Translations under genes and position numbers: made by a program | Shown: piece by piece, positions 7,836 through 15,244 of the stretch | Numbering within the stretch: the first letter of the stretch is position 1 | Layout of the letters: each line of letters opens with the position of its first letter | Assembly (NCBI GenBank): GCA_024233595.1 | Contig: JACKPK010000010.1 | Coordinates: 8,800-72,799, forward strand | Source of the DNA: Deltaproteobacteria bacterium | Lineage (GTDB): Bacteria; UBA10199; JADGCS01 | Direction: 5' to 3' | DNA: 64,000 nucleotides | The notes under the pieces: model-generated | The model's database searches: none | Told to the model about the DNA's origin: nothing | What the model saw: the letters and a program-made list of their open reading frames with translations, nothing else

Positions 7836-8987
7836 ATGTATGACCGTAAATTAGAGAGCTTTGCAAAAAAAATTCATAAACAATACCCCATTTTAACCAT
7901 CATTGGTCCTCGGCAAAGTGGGAAGTCGACTTTTGCACGTAAAGTGTTTCCAAAATATCATTATGTATCTTTAGAAACCACAGCAGACAAGGAACTTGCC
8001 CAAACAGATCCCAAGGGTTTTTTTGCAAAGTACCCGGCTCCTCTCATTATTGACGAAGTCCAGCGAGTGCCACAGCTTTTATCGGACTTACAAACACTGG
8101 TGGATCAACCAGGTTTTAATAGTCATTACATTTTAACGGGCTCGCATCAGTTGCTCTTAATGGAAAAAGTCTCGCAGTCTCTTGCAGGGCGAACAACCAT
8201 ACTGACCTTGTTGCCGTTGTCACTGTTTGAACTCAAACAAAAGAAAGTCCAGAAAAACATTGATGTGAGAATTTTCACAGGCGGCTACCCTCGTATTTAT
8301 GATCAGAGCTTAGATCCTGGTCAATGGGTGAGTCAGTACATTCGAACCTATGTTGAACGTGATGTTCGTGCTATTGCGCAACTAAAAGACTTGGATATCT
8401 TTCAGAGGTTTTTGGCATTGTGTGCCGGCCGTGTTGGACAAATTCTTAATTTTGATTCTTTGGCAAATGATTGTGGGATCACAGGGCCAACCGCTAAGGC
8501 TTGGGTGTCTATTCTGGAAGCGTCTTTTTTAGTTTTCCGTCTAAATCCACATCATAAAAATTTTGGCAAACGAGTGATCAAATCTTCTAAGTTGTATTTT
8601 TATGATACGGCTGTTTTGTGTTCCTTGCTTAAGATCAAAGAACCCGATCATCTCAACGTACACCCCCTAAGAGGTTTTATATTCGAGAATTTCGTTATTC
8701 TAGAAAAATTAAAAACTTTACTTAACAAAGGTGAAGAACCTCAGTTTTATTTTTGGAGAGACGCTAAAGGCAGAGAAATCGATTTGGTAGAAGACCGTGG
8801 TTTGTACTTGTTTCCTACGGAAATCAAAGTGGGTCAAAGTTTTCAAAGAAGTTATTTGGATCATTTAAAATACTTTAACAGTTTGCAGAAGATAGAAAAC
8901 CAAGAAGAATTAGGAGAATTGGTTCTTGGTGGCGATGAGAATTATAAGACGGAAGGTTATTCTGTCCATTCTTGGTGGGATGACTAG
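7836..8987 (+). CDS. AAA-superfamily ATPase with DUF4143 domain
   Basis: A 383-residue single-protein ATPase of the AAA_14/DUF4143 family, widespread in bacteria and archaea and of unsettled function. The Walker A motif GPRQSGKST is at residues 24-32 and Walker B LIIDEVQR at about 70-77, followed by the sensor-like ILTGSHQLLL. The C-terminal DUF4143 part has the expected winged-helix-like region and the restriction-endonuclease-like end with FYFWRDAKGREIDLVE and ..EIKVG, a pattern resembling a PD-(D/E)xK fold. The full usual length is present. It stands alone with its own promoter 50 to 85 bases after the paralogue operon and converges on the PilB gene. Such genes are often mobile or found among defence and toxin-antitoxin genes; a role of that kind here is an inference. 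Confidence 0.85.
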   Translation: MYDRKLESFAKKIHKQYPILTIIGPRQSGKSTFARKVFPKYHYVSLETTADKELAQTDPKGFFAKYPAPLIIDEVQRVPQLLSDLQTLVDQPGFNSHYILTGSHQLLLMEKVSQSLAGRTTILTLLPLSLFELKQKKVQKNIDVRIFTGGYPRIYDQSLDPGQWVSQYIRTYVERDVRAIAQLKDLDIFQRFLALCAGRVGQILNFDSLANDCGITGPTAKAWVSILEASFLVFRLNPHHKNFGKRVIKSSKLYFYDTAVLCSLLKIKEPDHLNVHPLRGFIFENFVILEKLKTLLNKGEEPQFYFWRDAKGREIDLVEDRGLYLFPTEIKVGQSFQRSYLDHLKYFNSLQKIENQEELGELVLGGDENYKTEGYSVHSWWDD

Positions 8988-9008
8988 GTATGCAAAAAAT
9001 GTTTTAGA

Positions 9009-10694
9009 TTAAATTTCGCGGCAAACGCGGACAGCCTCGGCAAGCGATGTGACGCCTTGAGCGACTTTATCAAGAGCGTCTTCCCACATGCTTGTAAAAC
9101 CTTGGTCGCGCGCAAGTTTTAATAATTCCACTTCGCTTTTGTGATTATTAATCGCATCACGAAGTTCGTCGTCTACGGCCACCACTTCAAAAATTCCCAA
9201 ACGACCCGAGAAACCAGTGTTGTGACAGTGTTCACAGCCTTTGCCGTGATAAAAGGTTTGCACTTTATCGCCGGCCTTTTCGCGTTCTTCGGCGGTGGGT
9301 TCGTGCGTTTCTTTGCAGTGCGAACAGATTTTGCGAAGCAAACGTTGCGCCATCATTCCAATGAGCGAGTTCGAAAGCAAATAGGTTTGCAGTCCCAAAT
9401 CCTTTAAGCGTGTGACAGTGCCCAGGGCTGAGTTGGTGTGCAATGTCGAAAAAACCAAGTGGCCAGTCATGGCGGCACGTGCGGTGATGTCGGCTGTTTC
9501 GCTATCGCGGATCTCGCCAACCAAAACAATGTCGGGATCATGGCGCAACATAGAACGCAAAGCATTGGCAAAGGTGACGCCGGCTTTTGTGTTTACTTGG
9601 GCTTGATTCACGCCAACGATTTCGTTTTCGATAGGGTCTTCGATAGAGAGCGTGTTTTTCTCGTTTAAATTGAGTTTGTTAAAAGCGGTGTAAAGCGTGG
9701 TTGTTTTACCAGAACCGGTTGGTCCTGTGACCAAGAAAAAACCATGTGGTTGTGTGATGATGTTCTCGAAGATCTCTTGATCTTTTTTTGAAAGGCCGAG
9801 GCTGTCTAAGGTGAGCCCAACATCTTTGGTGAGAACGCGGATAGAAACTTTTTCGCCCCACATGGTGGGGTAGGTGGCGATACGCAGGTCAACAATGCGA
9901 TTGCCAATTTGCACGCGTGTGCGGCCATCTTGAGGGATGCGTTTTTCAGAAATATCCAAGTCAGCCAAAACCTTAATGCGCGAAAGCACTGCCAGTTGTA
10001 ATTCTTTATCGACTGTTTGAATGTCGTGCACAGTGCCATCAATACGAAAGCGCACGCGTAAACCACTGGCGATGGGATCTAAATGAATGTCGCTGGCTTT
10101 TTCGTTAAGCGCCATTGCCAAAATGTTGTTGGCAATGTTCACGACTTCATCACCGTTTTGAATGGAGTCCTGGCCCAGGTCATCCATGATTTTGCTAAAG
10201 TTGGTGATTTGTACGGTGACATCGCAAGGCTGATTCAAACTTTCGACAGCGTAATTTTTTAAAATGGCTTCCGAAATGTGATCATCCACACCCAAGCAAA
10301 CTTCGATTTCCCCTTGGTAAAGACGCATGAGCTCTTCAAGGGCGGATTGATTGCGAGGATCTGCCATGACAATGCGTAAGCGCTCTCCATCCATGGCAAA
10401 GGGAAAGAATTTGAATTGGCGTGCTGCGTGCGCGGGAATTTTTTCGAGAGCGGCCTTGTCGATTTTTTCGTTACTGGGATTGACAAAAGGCACGTCTAAG
10501 TCATCAGCAATGAGCACCGTGATGGCGTTTTTATCAAGCTTGCCTGCGGTGATTAGAAGTTCAATCAATGAAAAATCAGCATTGCGTTTTTGATCGGCGC
10601 GCGCCTGTTCTAAATCGGCACTTTGAATCAAGGCTGCTTCCACAGCTTTGTCGATTTTCTGATCCCATTCTTTCCAGAGCGCGTATTTAGCCAT
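9009..10694 (-). CDS. Type IV pilus / type II secretion ATPase (PilB/GspE family)
   Basis: Cytoplasmic hexameric motor that powers pilus extension or type II secretion, 561 residues, the usual length. It has the N-terminal MshEN-like domain (residues 40-160), the Walker A motif GPTGSGKTTTLY near residue 325, the Asp box and Walker B region DPDIVLVGEIRDSETAD, the His box TGHLVFSTLHTNSA, and the zinc-binding tetracysteine C-terminal to it (CSHCKE and CEHCHNTGF), which is characteristic of PilB and GspE. PilB and GspE cannot be told apart without neighbours, and no other pilus or secretion gene lies next to it. The start is the ATG at 10694; there is no clear ribosome site. It is transcribed away from the protease gene at 10890. 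Confidence 0.93.
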   Translation of the reverse strand: MAKYALWKEWDQKIDKAVEAALIQSADLEQARADQKRNADFSLIELLITAGKLDKNAITVLIADDLDVPFVNPSNEKIDKAALEKIPAHAARQFKFFPFAMDGERLRIVMADPRNQSALEELMRLYQGEIEVCLGVDDHISEAILKNYAVESLNQPCDVTVQITNFSKIMDDLGQDSIQNGDEVVNIANNILAMALNEKASDIHLDPIASGLRVRFRIDGTVHDIQTVDKELQLAVLSRIKVLADLDISEKRIPQDGRTRVQIGNRIVDLRIATYPTMWGEKVSIRVLTKDVGLTLDSLGLSKKDQEIFENIITQPHGFFLVTGPTGSGKTTTLYTAFNKLNLNEKNTLSIEDPIENEIVGVNQAQVNTKAGVTFANALRSMLRHDPDIVLVGEIRDSETADITARAAMTGHLVFSTLHTNSALGTVTRLKDLGLQTYLLSNSLIGMMAQRLLRKICSHCKETHEPTAEEREKAGDKVQTFYHGKGCEHCHNTGFSGRLGIFEVVAVDDELRDAINNHKSEVELLKLARDQGFTSMWEDALDKVAQGVTSLAEAVRVCREI

Positions 10695-10889
10695 AATAGA
10701 GTATTTTGGACTAAAAAGAGGTGGTAGGCAACTGTTTAAACCTCTTAGATTGGCATTGATTTTATTTAACGAGACAGAACATTCATAGACTTTTCTCTAG
10801 ACGCAGCTTCATTTCCCCGAAACAATCCCGTAACAGTTTTTTAACAATTAACCTTAAAGCCGCCAGGCATTTTCCCAAAAGGAGTCAGT

Positions 10890-11921
10890 ATGGTGTTTTC
10901 CGTTTCACGTTCATCTCAGGTCAAGGTCATTGATCCCGTGTATGATGAGCCGCAAGTCAATTCGAGTGAATCAAGTTATGTTGCCGATCAAGCGGCAACA
11001 AAGAAGACTTTGAATGTTAGAGATGAATATATAGCAGACGGGAATCTGGACACAGGTCTGGGCACCGAGATCGCGCCTTATTGTGCAGCTGATGAAACTG
11101 TCACATGGACAGAAGCAGTCGATTGCGATGGTGTCGATGCCATTGTTGAGGTTAGGGGCAAGCGAAAAATCATCATTCCAGAAGAAGAGCGTCGTAAAGA
11201 AGTGATTCAACAGGTCATGCCATCGGTGGCTCGCATTACCGTGTCGGGGCCTTATACAGATCCTCAAACAGGTGAAACTTTTGCGGCTCAAGGCATGGGC
11301 TCTGGTTTTTTTGTGGATCCTGCAGACTTGCCCTTAGAAGGATTTAAACCAAGAGCGGGTTACTCTTATGTGCTCACCAATTATCATGTGGCAACAGATG
11401 AAGATTTGGACATTCAGAGTTTAACCGTAGAACGCTTTGGTGAAGAAGCTCCTTACATGGGTGATGAGGGCACAACAGGATTGATTCTGGCAAATCCAGA
11501 TTGGGACATTGCTTTGCTCGAGGTCTACACAGGTGATGCGGATATCCCGACGGTTGAGTTTGGGGACATCAGTGATGTTGAGCAGGGTGATTCGGTGTTG
11601 GCCTTTGGGCAACCACGTGGGACTTATTTTAGAGTGACCTCTGGTATTGTGAGTAGCCCCACAACTGACCCTATGGGTGTTATTCAAACAGATGCTGCAA
11701 TCAACCCCGGTAATAGTGGTGGTCCATTGGTTGATTTAGCGACTGGTCGTGTGATTGGCATGAACTCATTTATCTATGTGAATTCTGATAACATGGGTTT
11801 TGCTTATTCAATCTGGATGCAGCTTGAGGCTTTGGCTGATACTTGGGAAAAAGGTAATTCCATTCGCAAACGCATGTATGATTTTTGGAATGATCAAGTT
11901 GGTTCTGATTTGAATAGCTGA
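10890..11921 (+). CDS. DegP-like serine protease (S1C family) without PDZ domain or signal peptide
   Basis: A 343-residue trypsin-fold protease. The catalytic triad is visible as H166 (LTNYHVATD), D206 (NPDWDIALL) and S276 (NPGNSGGPL), each in the typical HtrA/DegP surroundings, including the GQPRG and QTDAAINPGNSGG stretches. Two things are unusual: there is no PDZ domain after the protease, and the N-terminus (residues 1-105) is hydrophilic and acidic with no signal peptide or membrane anchor. The protein may therefore be cytoplasmic or exported by another route. The first 100 residues include two cysteines and match nothing I know. An AAGGAG site lies seven bases before the ATG. The gene stands alone, divergent from the PilB gene and convergent with the small protein gene at 11922. 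Confidence 0.9.
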   Translation: MVFSVSRSSQVKVIDPVYDEPQVNSSESSYVADQAATKKTLNVRDEYIADGNLDTGLGTEIAPYCAADETVTWTEAVDCDGVDAIVEVRGKRKIIIPEEERRKEVIQQVMPSVARITVSGPYTDPQTGETFAAQGMGSGFFVDPADLPLEGFKPRAGYSYVLTNYHVATDEDLDIQSLTVERFGEEAPYMGDEGTTGLILANPDWDIALLEVYTGDADIPTVEFGDISDVEQGDSVLAFGQPRGTYFRVTSGIVSSPTTDPMGVIQTDAAINPGNSGGPLVDLATGRVIGMNSFIYVNSDNMGFAYSIWMQLEALADTWEKGNSIRKRMYDFWNDQVGSDLNS

Positions 11922-12167
11922 TTATTTTGAAGTGAGAGCAACGGGGTCGTGTCTGAAAAATTGGGTGTTCTCAGCAAGTTCTGTTTGTTCCAAAAGTGGC
12001 TTGTTGGAGTCGAATTTTTTAAGGCGACCCATTGCGATTTGATCGCGGGCTTTACTGGGCGTGGCTTCCATTTGGTCGGGATGATAGTCATAAAAATAGA
12101 CAGTTCCCACCAACGCCGAGGCCATGACAATGGCCATTAAGGTTGTGCCTAAAATGAATAATTTCAT
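11922..12167 (-). CDS. Small membrane-anchored protein of unknown function
   Basis: An 81-residue protein with one N-terminal hydrophobic segment (residues 3-25, LFILGTTLMAIVMASALVGT) followed by a hydrophilic tail, so it is probably a single-pass inner-membrane protein or has an uncleaved signal anchor. No known motif is visible in the tail. Its stop codon directly abuts the stop of the convergent protease gene. There is no recognisable ribosome site before the ATG at 12167. The clear signal anchor and compact position between genes argue that it is real, but this is a weak call. Confidence 0.5.
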   Translation of the reverse strand: MKLFILGTTLMAIVMASALVGTVYFYDYHPDQMEATPSKARDQIAMGRLKKFDSNKPLLEQTELAENTQFFRHDPVALTSK

Positions 12168-12418
12168 AAAAATGTTGTCGTTGTTAAAAGATTGATCAGC
12201 AGCTCATAGGGCAACTTAAAAAGCAATGCTTGTGCCAGAAAAGGCGAGGAAAATTCTCTTCAAAATTTGAACATTTACTGTTGAGTCATTTCTTGTGACG
12301 GCAAGATTTCCCGGGTTAAGCTTACCCAATAGGAATATTCTGACTATTGACGAATGCCTTGTTTTTTTGGGTGCGGGAAGATTCGATGCTTAGTTTTGAA
12401 GTGATAGTCTTTTTTGAT
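12168..12418. other. Intergenic region, no gene seen
   Basis: About 250 bases between the small membrane protein and the lipoprotein gene. A short palindrome GGGTTAAGCTTACCC lies near 12312-12326 but lacks a following T-run. I see no gene or RNA here. Confidence 0.5.
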
Positions 12419-13168
12419 TTATTCTGAGTTGATTTGACAGGTCGCGTCTGTTTCCTGATCAATTGTTTCGCCATCTTCATCGGTGCAGCTGGCACTCACC
12501 ACCACCTCGTTGATATCTAAGAAAATAGTGCAATCCACAGTGATGCTGTCGCCATCTTGAGAGAAATTGAATGTGCCATAAATCTCAGGTTGATACAGTG
12601 GGTCTCCGTTTTCGTCGACACGGTTGCGATAAATTCCCGAACTACCAGCTTGCATGGCGAAGGTGGTGGTTTCTGAACCGTCGCTGCACTGTCCAGGCAC
12701 ATCGGCATCGATCTCAAAGGCTGCAAAACGTCCGTTGTCGTCTGGCCCCAGTCCAGGGTTGTCTGTGCCATTGGGAAGCTGGCAGAAATCCTCTTCGCTC
12801 ACAGTCATGCTTGACCCTATAGCACCGTAAGTTCCAGGGTCCGTGTAAAATGTTGAGGTGATGTTATCGGGATCTGTGTCCGCGGCAACAATTTCGCAGG
12901 TGCAGCCAGGGTCATCTTCGGCACATTCTGAAAACTGGCCGTCATCCTCTGGGTCTTGGTTTTCCGTTTGCATGCGAATCAGAAAATCAGCGACAATTTG
13001 AGCGTTTTCTTGGTTACCAAAAACAGAGGCTACCAGAGCGGCTGCTTTTGTGGTGGCTGTGGGGGTGGGTGGGTTTGACACGCCAGTGCCTATGCTGCCG
13101 CCACAGTTCACAAGCAATAAAACAAGAAGGGCGCTGGTTAAAATTAAAAATCTAAAGATGGAAGTCAT
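12419..13168 (-). CDS. Secreted lipoprotein, paralogue of the 14341 lipoprotein
   Basis: A 249-residue predicted lipoprotein. The signal peptide (residues 1-21) ends in the lipobox LLVNC, with C22 the expected lipidated residue. After a Thr/Ala/Pro-rich linker comes an acidic region rich in Asp, Gly and Cys. The C-terminal half is clearly related to the protein at 14341: GQC.D, AGSSGIYRN, QPEIYGTF, TVDCTIFLD and the final A(S)SC.D.DG align with GNC.D, AGSSGIWRN, QPEIYGTF, TIDCTIFLD and ASCSDENG. Conserved cysteines probably form disulfides. Its ATG overlaps the TGA of the TIGR02147 gene by four bases, so the regulator and this lipoprotein are coupled. Function unknown; a calcium-binding or surface role is possible given the acidity. 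Confidence 0.8.
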   Translation of the reverse strand: MTSIFRFLILTSALLVLLLVNCGGSIGTGVSNPPTPTATTKAAALVASVFGNQENAQIVADFLIRMQTENQDPEDDGQFSECAEDDPGCTCEIVAADTDPDNITSTFYTDPGTYGAIGSSMTVSEEDFCQLPNGTDNPGLGPDDNGRFAAFEIDADVPGQCSDGSETTTFAMQAGSSGIYRNRVDENGDPLYQPEIYGTFNFSQDGDSITVDCTIFLDINEVVVSASCTDEDGETIDQETDATCQINSE

Positions 13169-14031
13169 GAGCTTTCCCCTTTCTTGGATTTGTTTTTTGT
13201 GACCGGAAAGAGTTGAAAGTTTATTTGGTAAACATCGTCAAATTTTTCGTTGCTTCCTTCTAGTTCGTTGAGCTTGGAAACAATGCGATCACGAAAAGCA
13301 TAAAAGTCCTGAATGACCTCTTCAAACATTTTTTTAGGCAAGGGCACGGTGAGCGCATAAAAACTGCGCTCTTCTTGAGGAATGTCGATAAGCGCTTGCC
13401 GAGCAATTTCTAAAACGTTTTCGTGATGATGAAAGCTAGCGGCTATTTGAGTGTCACGGTCCGGTGTGTGTACGAATTGTTCGGTTTGTTTTAAATCGTC
13501 GTTTTTATCGCGTTTGAGTAAACCCAGTTTAATAAGGGTTTTAACAGCTTTGCGTGCTTGATCAGGACTAATGGCAGGGTAGCAACGTTTGGCAATGAAT
13601 TTGTAATCTTCTTTAAAGTCTTTGAGCATGACCATTTCTCGAATGGTCACATAGTGATGCTCGCTGATGTATTCGTTAAAATTTTTATCATCTTTGAATT
13701 CTTGCGAGCGAGGTCTTTGTTTGATGAGTTTGCTGAAGAGTTCTGTTTTTTTATCTGGATCTGCTTCTTGGTTGTATTGAACCAAGGTTAAAAAATAGGT
13801 GCTTTGCTTTTTATTCAGCAAGAAGGCCTTGGAAAAATTTTTTGCTGTGTCATCTTTGATGTTGCGTCGACCGTCGATGATCATTTTTAAATAACCAGGT
13901 GAACGTAGTTTTGCTTTCTTAGCAAAGTCGCGAAGATTGAACTGACCTGTGGCGCGCAATTCCTCACTAAGATCGTTAAGAAAGGCGCGGTAATCAAGAT
14001 AGGTGAAGATGTCTGTTTTGCTCTTGGTCAT
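13165..14031 (-). CDS. TIGR02147-family protein, probable transcription regulator
   Basis: A 288-residue protein of the TIGR02147 family, typical of Fibrobacter and Bdellovibrio-like bacteria. It starts with the family pattern DIFTYLDYRAFLNDLSEELR, followed by a helix-turn-helix-like region (NLRDFAKKAKLRSPGYLKMI) and a second winged-helix-like part around residues 130-200 (ISPDQARKAVKTLIKLGLL). The family is thought to comprise DNA-binding regulators, usually beside a secreted protein gene. Here it is translationally coupled to one Cys-rich lipoprotein and divergent from its paralogue, which points to local control of the pair. The promoter reads TTGTTT, 17 bases, TATAAT, six bases, ATG, and the -35 lies inside an AAACAATAT repeat, so it may repress itself. 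Confidence 0.85.
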   Translation of the reverse strand: MTKSKTDIFTYLDYRAFLNDLSEELRATGQFNLRDFAKKAKLRSPGYLKMIIDGRRNIKDDTAKNFSKAFLLNKKQSTYFLTLVQYNQEADPDKKTELFSKLIKQRPRSQEFKDDKNFNEYISEHHYVTIREMVMLKDFKEDYKFIAKRCYPAISPDQARKAVKTLIKLGLLKRDKNDDLKQTEQFVHTPDRDTQIAASFHHHENVLEIARQALIDIPQEERSFYALTVPLPKKMFEEVIQDFYAFRDRIVSKLNELEGSNEKFDDVYQINFQLFPVTKNKSKKGESS

Positions 14032-14037
14032 ATCCTT

Positions 14038-14066
14038 ATTATATATAAAATTTGTTTACAAAACAA
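14038..14066 (-). promoter_or_regulatory. Promoter of the TIGR02147 gene, very short or no leader
   Basis: On the minus strand: TTGTTT (14061-14066), 17 bases, TATAAT (14038-14043), six bases, ATG at 14031. An AAGGA lies between -10 and ATG but would sit upstream of or at the expected transcription start. Confidence 0.6.
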
Positions 14067-14172
14067 TATGAGTTTTTATCTTTCTTGTTGGTATTCAATA
14101 ATAAATTAAAAATATTGTTTACAATAATAATAAAAAATAAAGTAAAAACAATATATTAAAAATAATATTGTT
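14061..14172. promoter_or_regulatory. Four operator-like sites AAACAATAT / ATATTGTTT
   Basis: The nonamer AAACAATAT occurs at 14061-14069 and 14146-14154, and its inverse ATATTGTT(T) at 14112-14120 and 14165-14172. Alternating orientation makes two inverted pairs, the second only about 10 bases apart. The first site covers the -35 of the regulator promoter, and the third and fourth lie before the divergent lipoprotein leader. The likely binder is the adjacent TIGR02147 protein. Confidence 0.5.
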
Positions 14173-14264
14173 AAAATACTTAAAAATAAGTTTACAAAAA
14201 TGATTAAACTGTTTAGAATGGTATTCAGGTTTAGCAGTAATGCTAAAAATTTGTTAACACAACG

Positions 14265-14323
14265 TTTCTTTCTGAAGACGAGAGGCTCTTCAAAAAGAAA
14301 CAACGGAGGGCGAAAGCCTCTCG
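14265..14323 (+). ncRNA. Candidate structured leader RNA (hairpin with pseudoknot or switch)
   Basis: TTTCTTTCTGAAGA (14265-14278) pairs with TCTTCAAAAAGAAA (14287-14300) at 13 of 14 positions. The eight-base loop CGAGAGGC (14279-14286) is perfectly complementary to GCCTCTCG (14316-14323), extended to nine pairs by T14287 and A14315. The two pairings give either an H-type pseudoknot or mutually exclusive folds. The element ends 17 bases before the lipoprotein ATG at 14341, so it can influence translation. It matches no riboswitch consensus I know. Confidence 0.45.
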
Positions 14324-14340
14324 ACCTTTTGGGGGTTAAA

Positions 14341-15084
14341 ATGACAACACGATACACACAAAAACAAAACTTAGTAAAACTCATCTTGGCTGGAACAATT
14401 CTTGTTTCAAGCTTTGCTTGCGGCAGCGCAAGTTCAACATCAGGTATTTCTGATGCAGATGATTCTTCGAGTAATTCTTCTGTTGCTTCTGCAGCAGGTG
14501 CTTTATTTGGTGGTAGCAGTTCACAATCAAGTAATCTGACTGTTCCTTCTGCTTTGTTGCAAGAAGCAATTCGTCACGCTGAAGAGGAATCCGAAGAAGA
14601 TGGCAACGAAACATGCAATACAATAGAAGATGAATCCGGTCCCAGTGGCATTGTTATGGGATACAATGGCGCAGAAGGATCTTATGGTGCAGAAGATTAC
14701 GCCATGGATGTTTTAGAAGAGGATTTTTGCCGTGATTCAGACAACAACGAAAACACTGGCACTGGTCCAGATGGAGTTGGTCTTTTTGGAACATTCGAAA
14801 TGGAAGAGGATGTGATCGGTAACTGTGAAGATGCTGATGGCAATGCTTTTACCATAGATATGTTAGCCGGTTCTTCAGGTATCTGGAGAAACACAGGTGA
14901 TTATCAGCCAGAAATCTACGGAACCTTTGTCGTAGAAGACGAAAGCGGTAACCAAACCACAATCGACTGCACCATTTTCCTAGATGAAGACGAGAACATC
15001 GTTCAAGCTTCTTGTTCAGATGAGAATGGGGTGGAAGTGGAGCAGGAGTCAGAAACTGAATGCTCTTTTAGTAGCGAGGAATAA
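14341..15084 (+). CDS. Secreted lipoprotein, paralogue of the 12419 lipoprotein
   Basis: A 247-residue predicted lipoprotein starting at the ATG at 14341; the frame is open further upstream but only this start gives a signal peptide. The signal sequence (residues 1-27) ends in the lipobox SSFAC. A Ser-rich linker follows, then an acidic Cys-containing domain whose C-terminal half matches the protein at 12419 (AGSSGIWRN, QPEIYGTF, TIDCTIFLD). It is very rich in Glu, Asp, Ser and Asn. It diverges from the TIGR02147 regulator and carries a long AT-rich upstream region with repeated operator-like sites and a structured leader, so its expression is probably tightly controlled. A strong hairpin and T-run follow it. 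Function unknown. Confidence 0.82.
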   Translation: MTTRYTQKQNLVKLILAGTILVSSFACGSASSTSGISDADDSSSNSSVASAAGALFGGSSSQSSNLTVPSALLQEAIRHAEEESEEDGNETCNTIEDESGPSGIVMGYNGAEGSYGAEDYAMDVLEEDFCRDSDNNENTGTGPDGVGLFGTFEMEEDVIGNCEDADGNAFTIDMLAGSSGIWRNTGDYQPEIYGTFVVEDESGNQTTIDCTIFLDEDENIVQASCSDENGVEVEQESETECSFSSEE

Positions 15085-15089
15085 GCCTT

Positions 15090-15209
15090 AAACAAACGAG
15101 GTTTGCGAATCTCGGCGTTACTGCCCAAAAACCAAATCCTCAAGTACTTTATGTACGTTCCGGTTTGGTTTTTGGGCAAAGCCTTGATCTCCGCAAACCT
15201 CGTTTGTTT
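15090..15209. repeat. Long palindromic element acting as terminator
   Basis: Nested inverted repeats span 120 bases. The outer arms AAACAAACGAGGTTTGCG (15090-15107) and CGCAAACCTCGTTTGTTT (15192-15209) are perfectly complementary, the inner arms TGCCCAAAAACCAAA (15122-15136) and its complement (15164-15178) are perfect, and a GTAC/GTAC pair lies at the centre. The right arm runs into a T-rich stretch. It lies between convergent genes and would stop transcription of the lipoprotein. The build resembles mobile extragenic palindromes. Confidence 0.8.
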
Positions 15210-15244
15210 TTATTAATCTCGATCTTCATCATCCTGGCTTATTT

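Noticed and set aside
14265..14323. Known riboswitch class (c-di-GMP, preQ1, SAM-II) in the lipoprotein leader
   Set aside because: The pairing is strong but the conserved ligand-site bases of these classes are absent.
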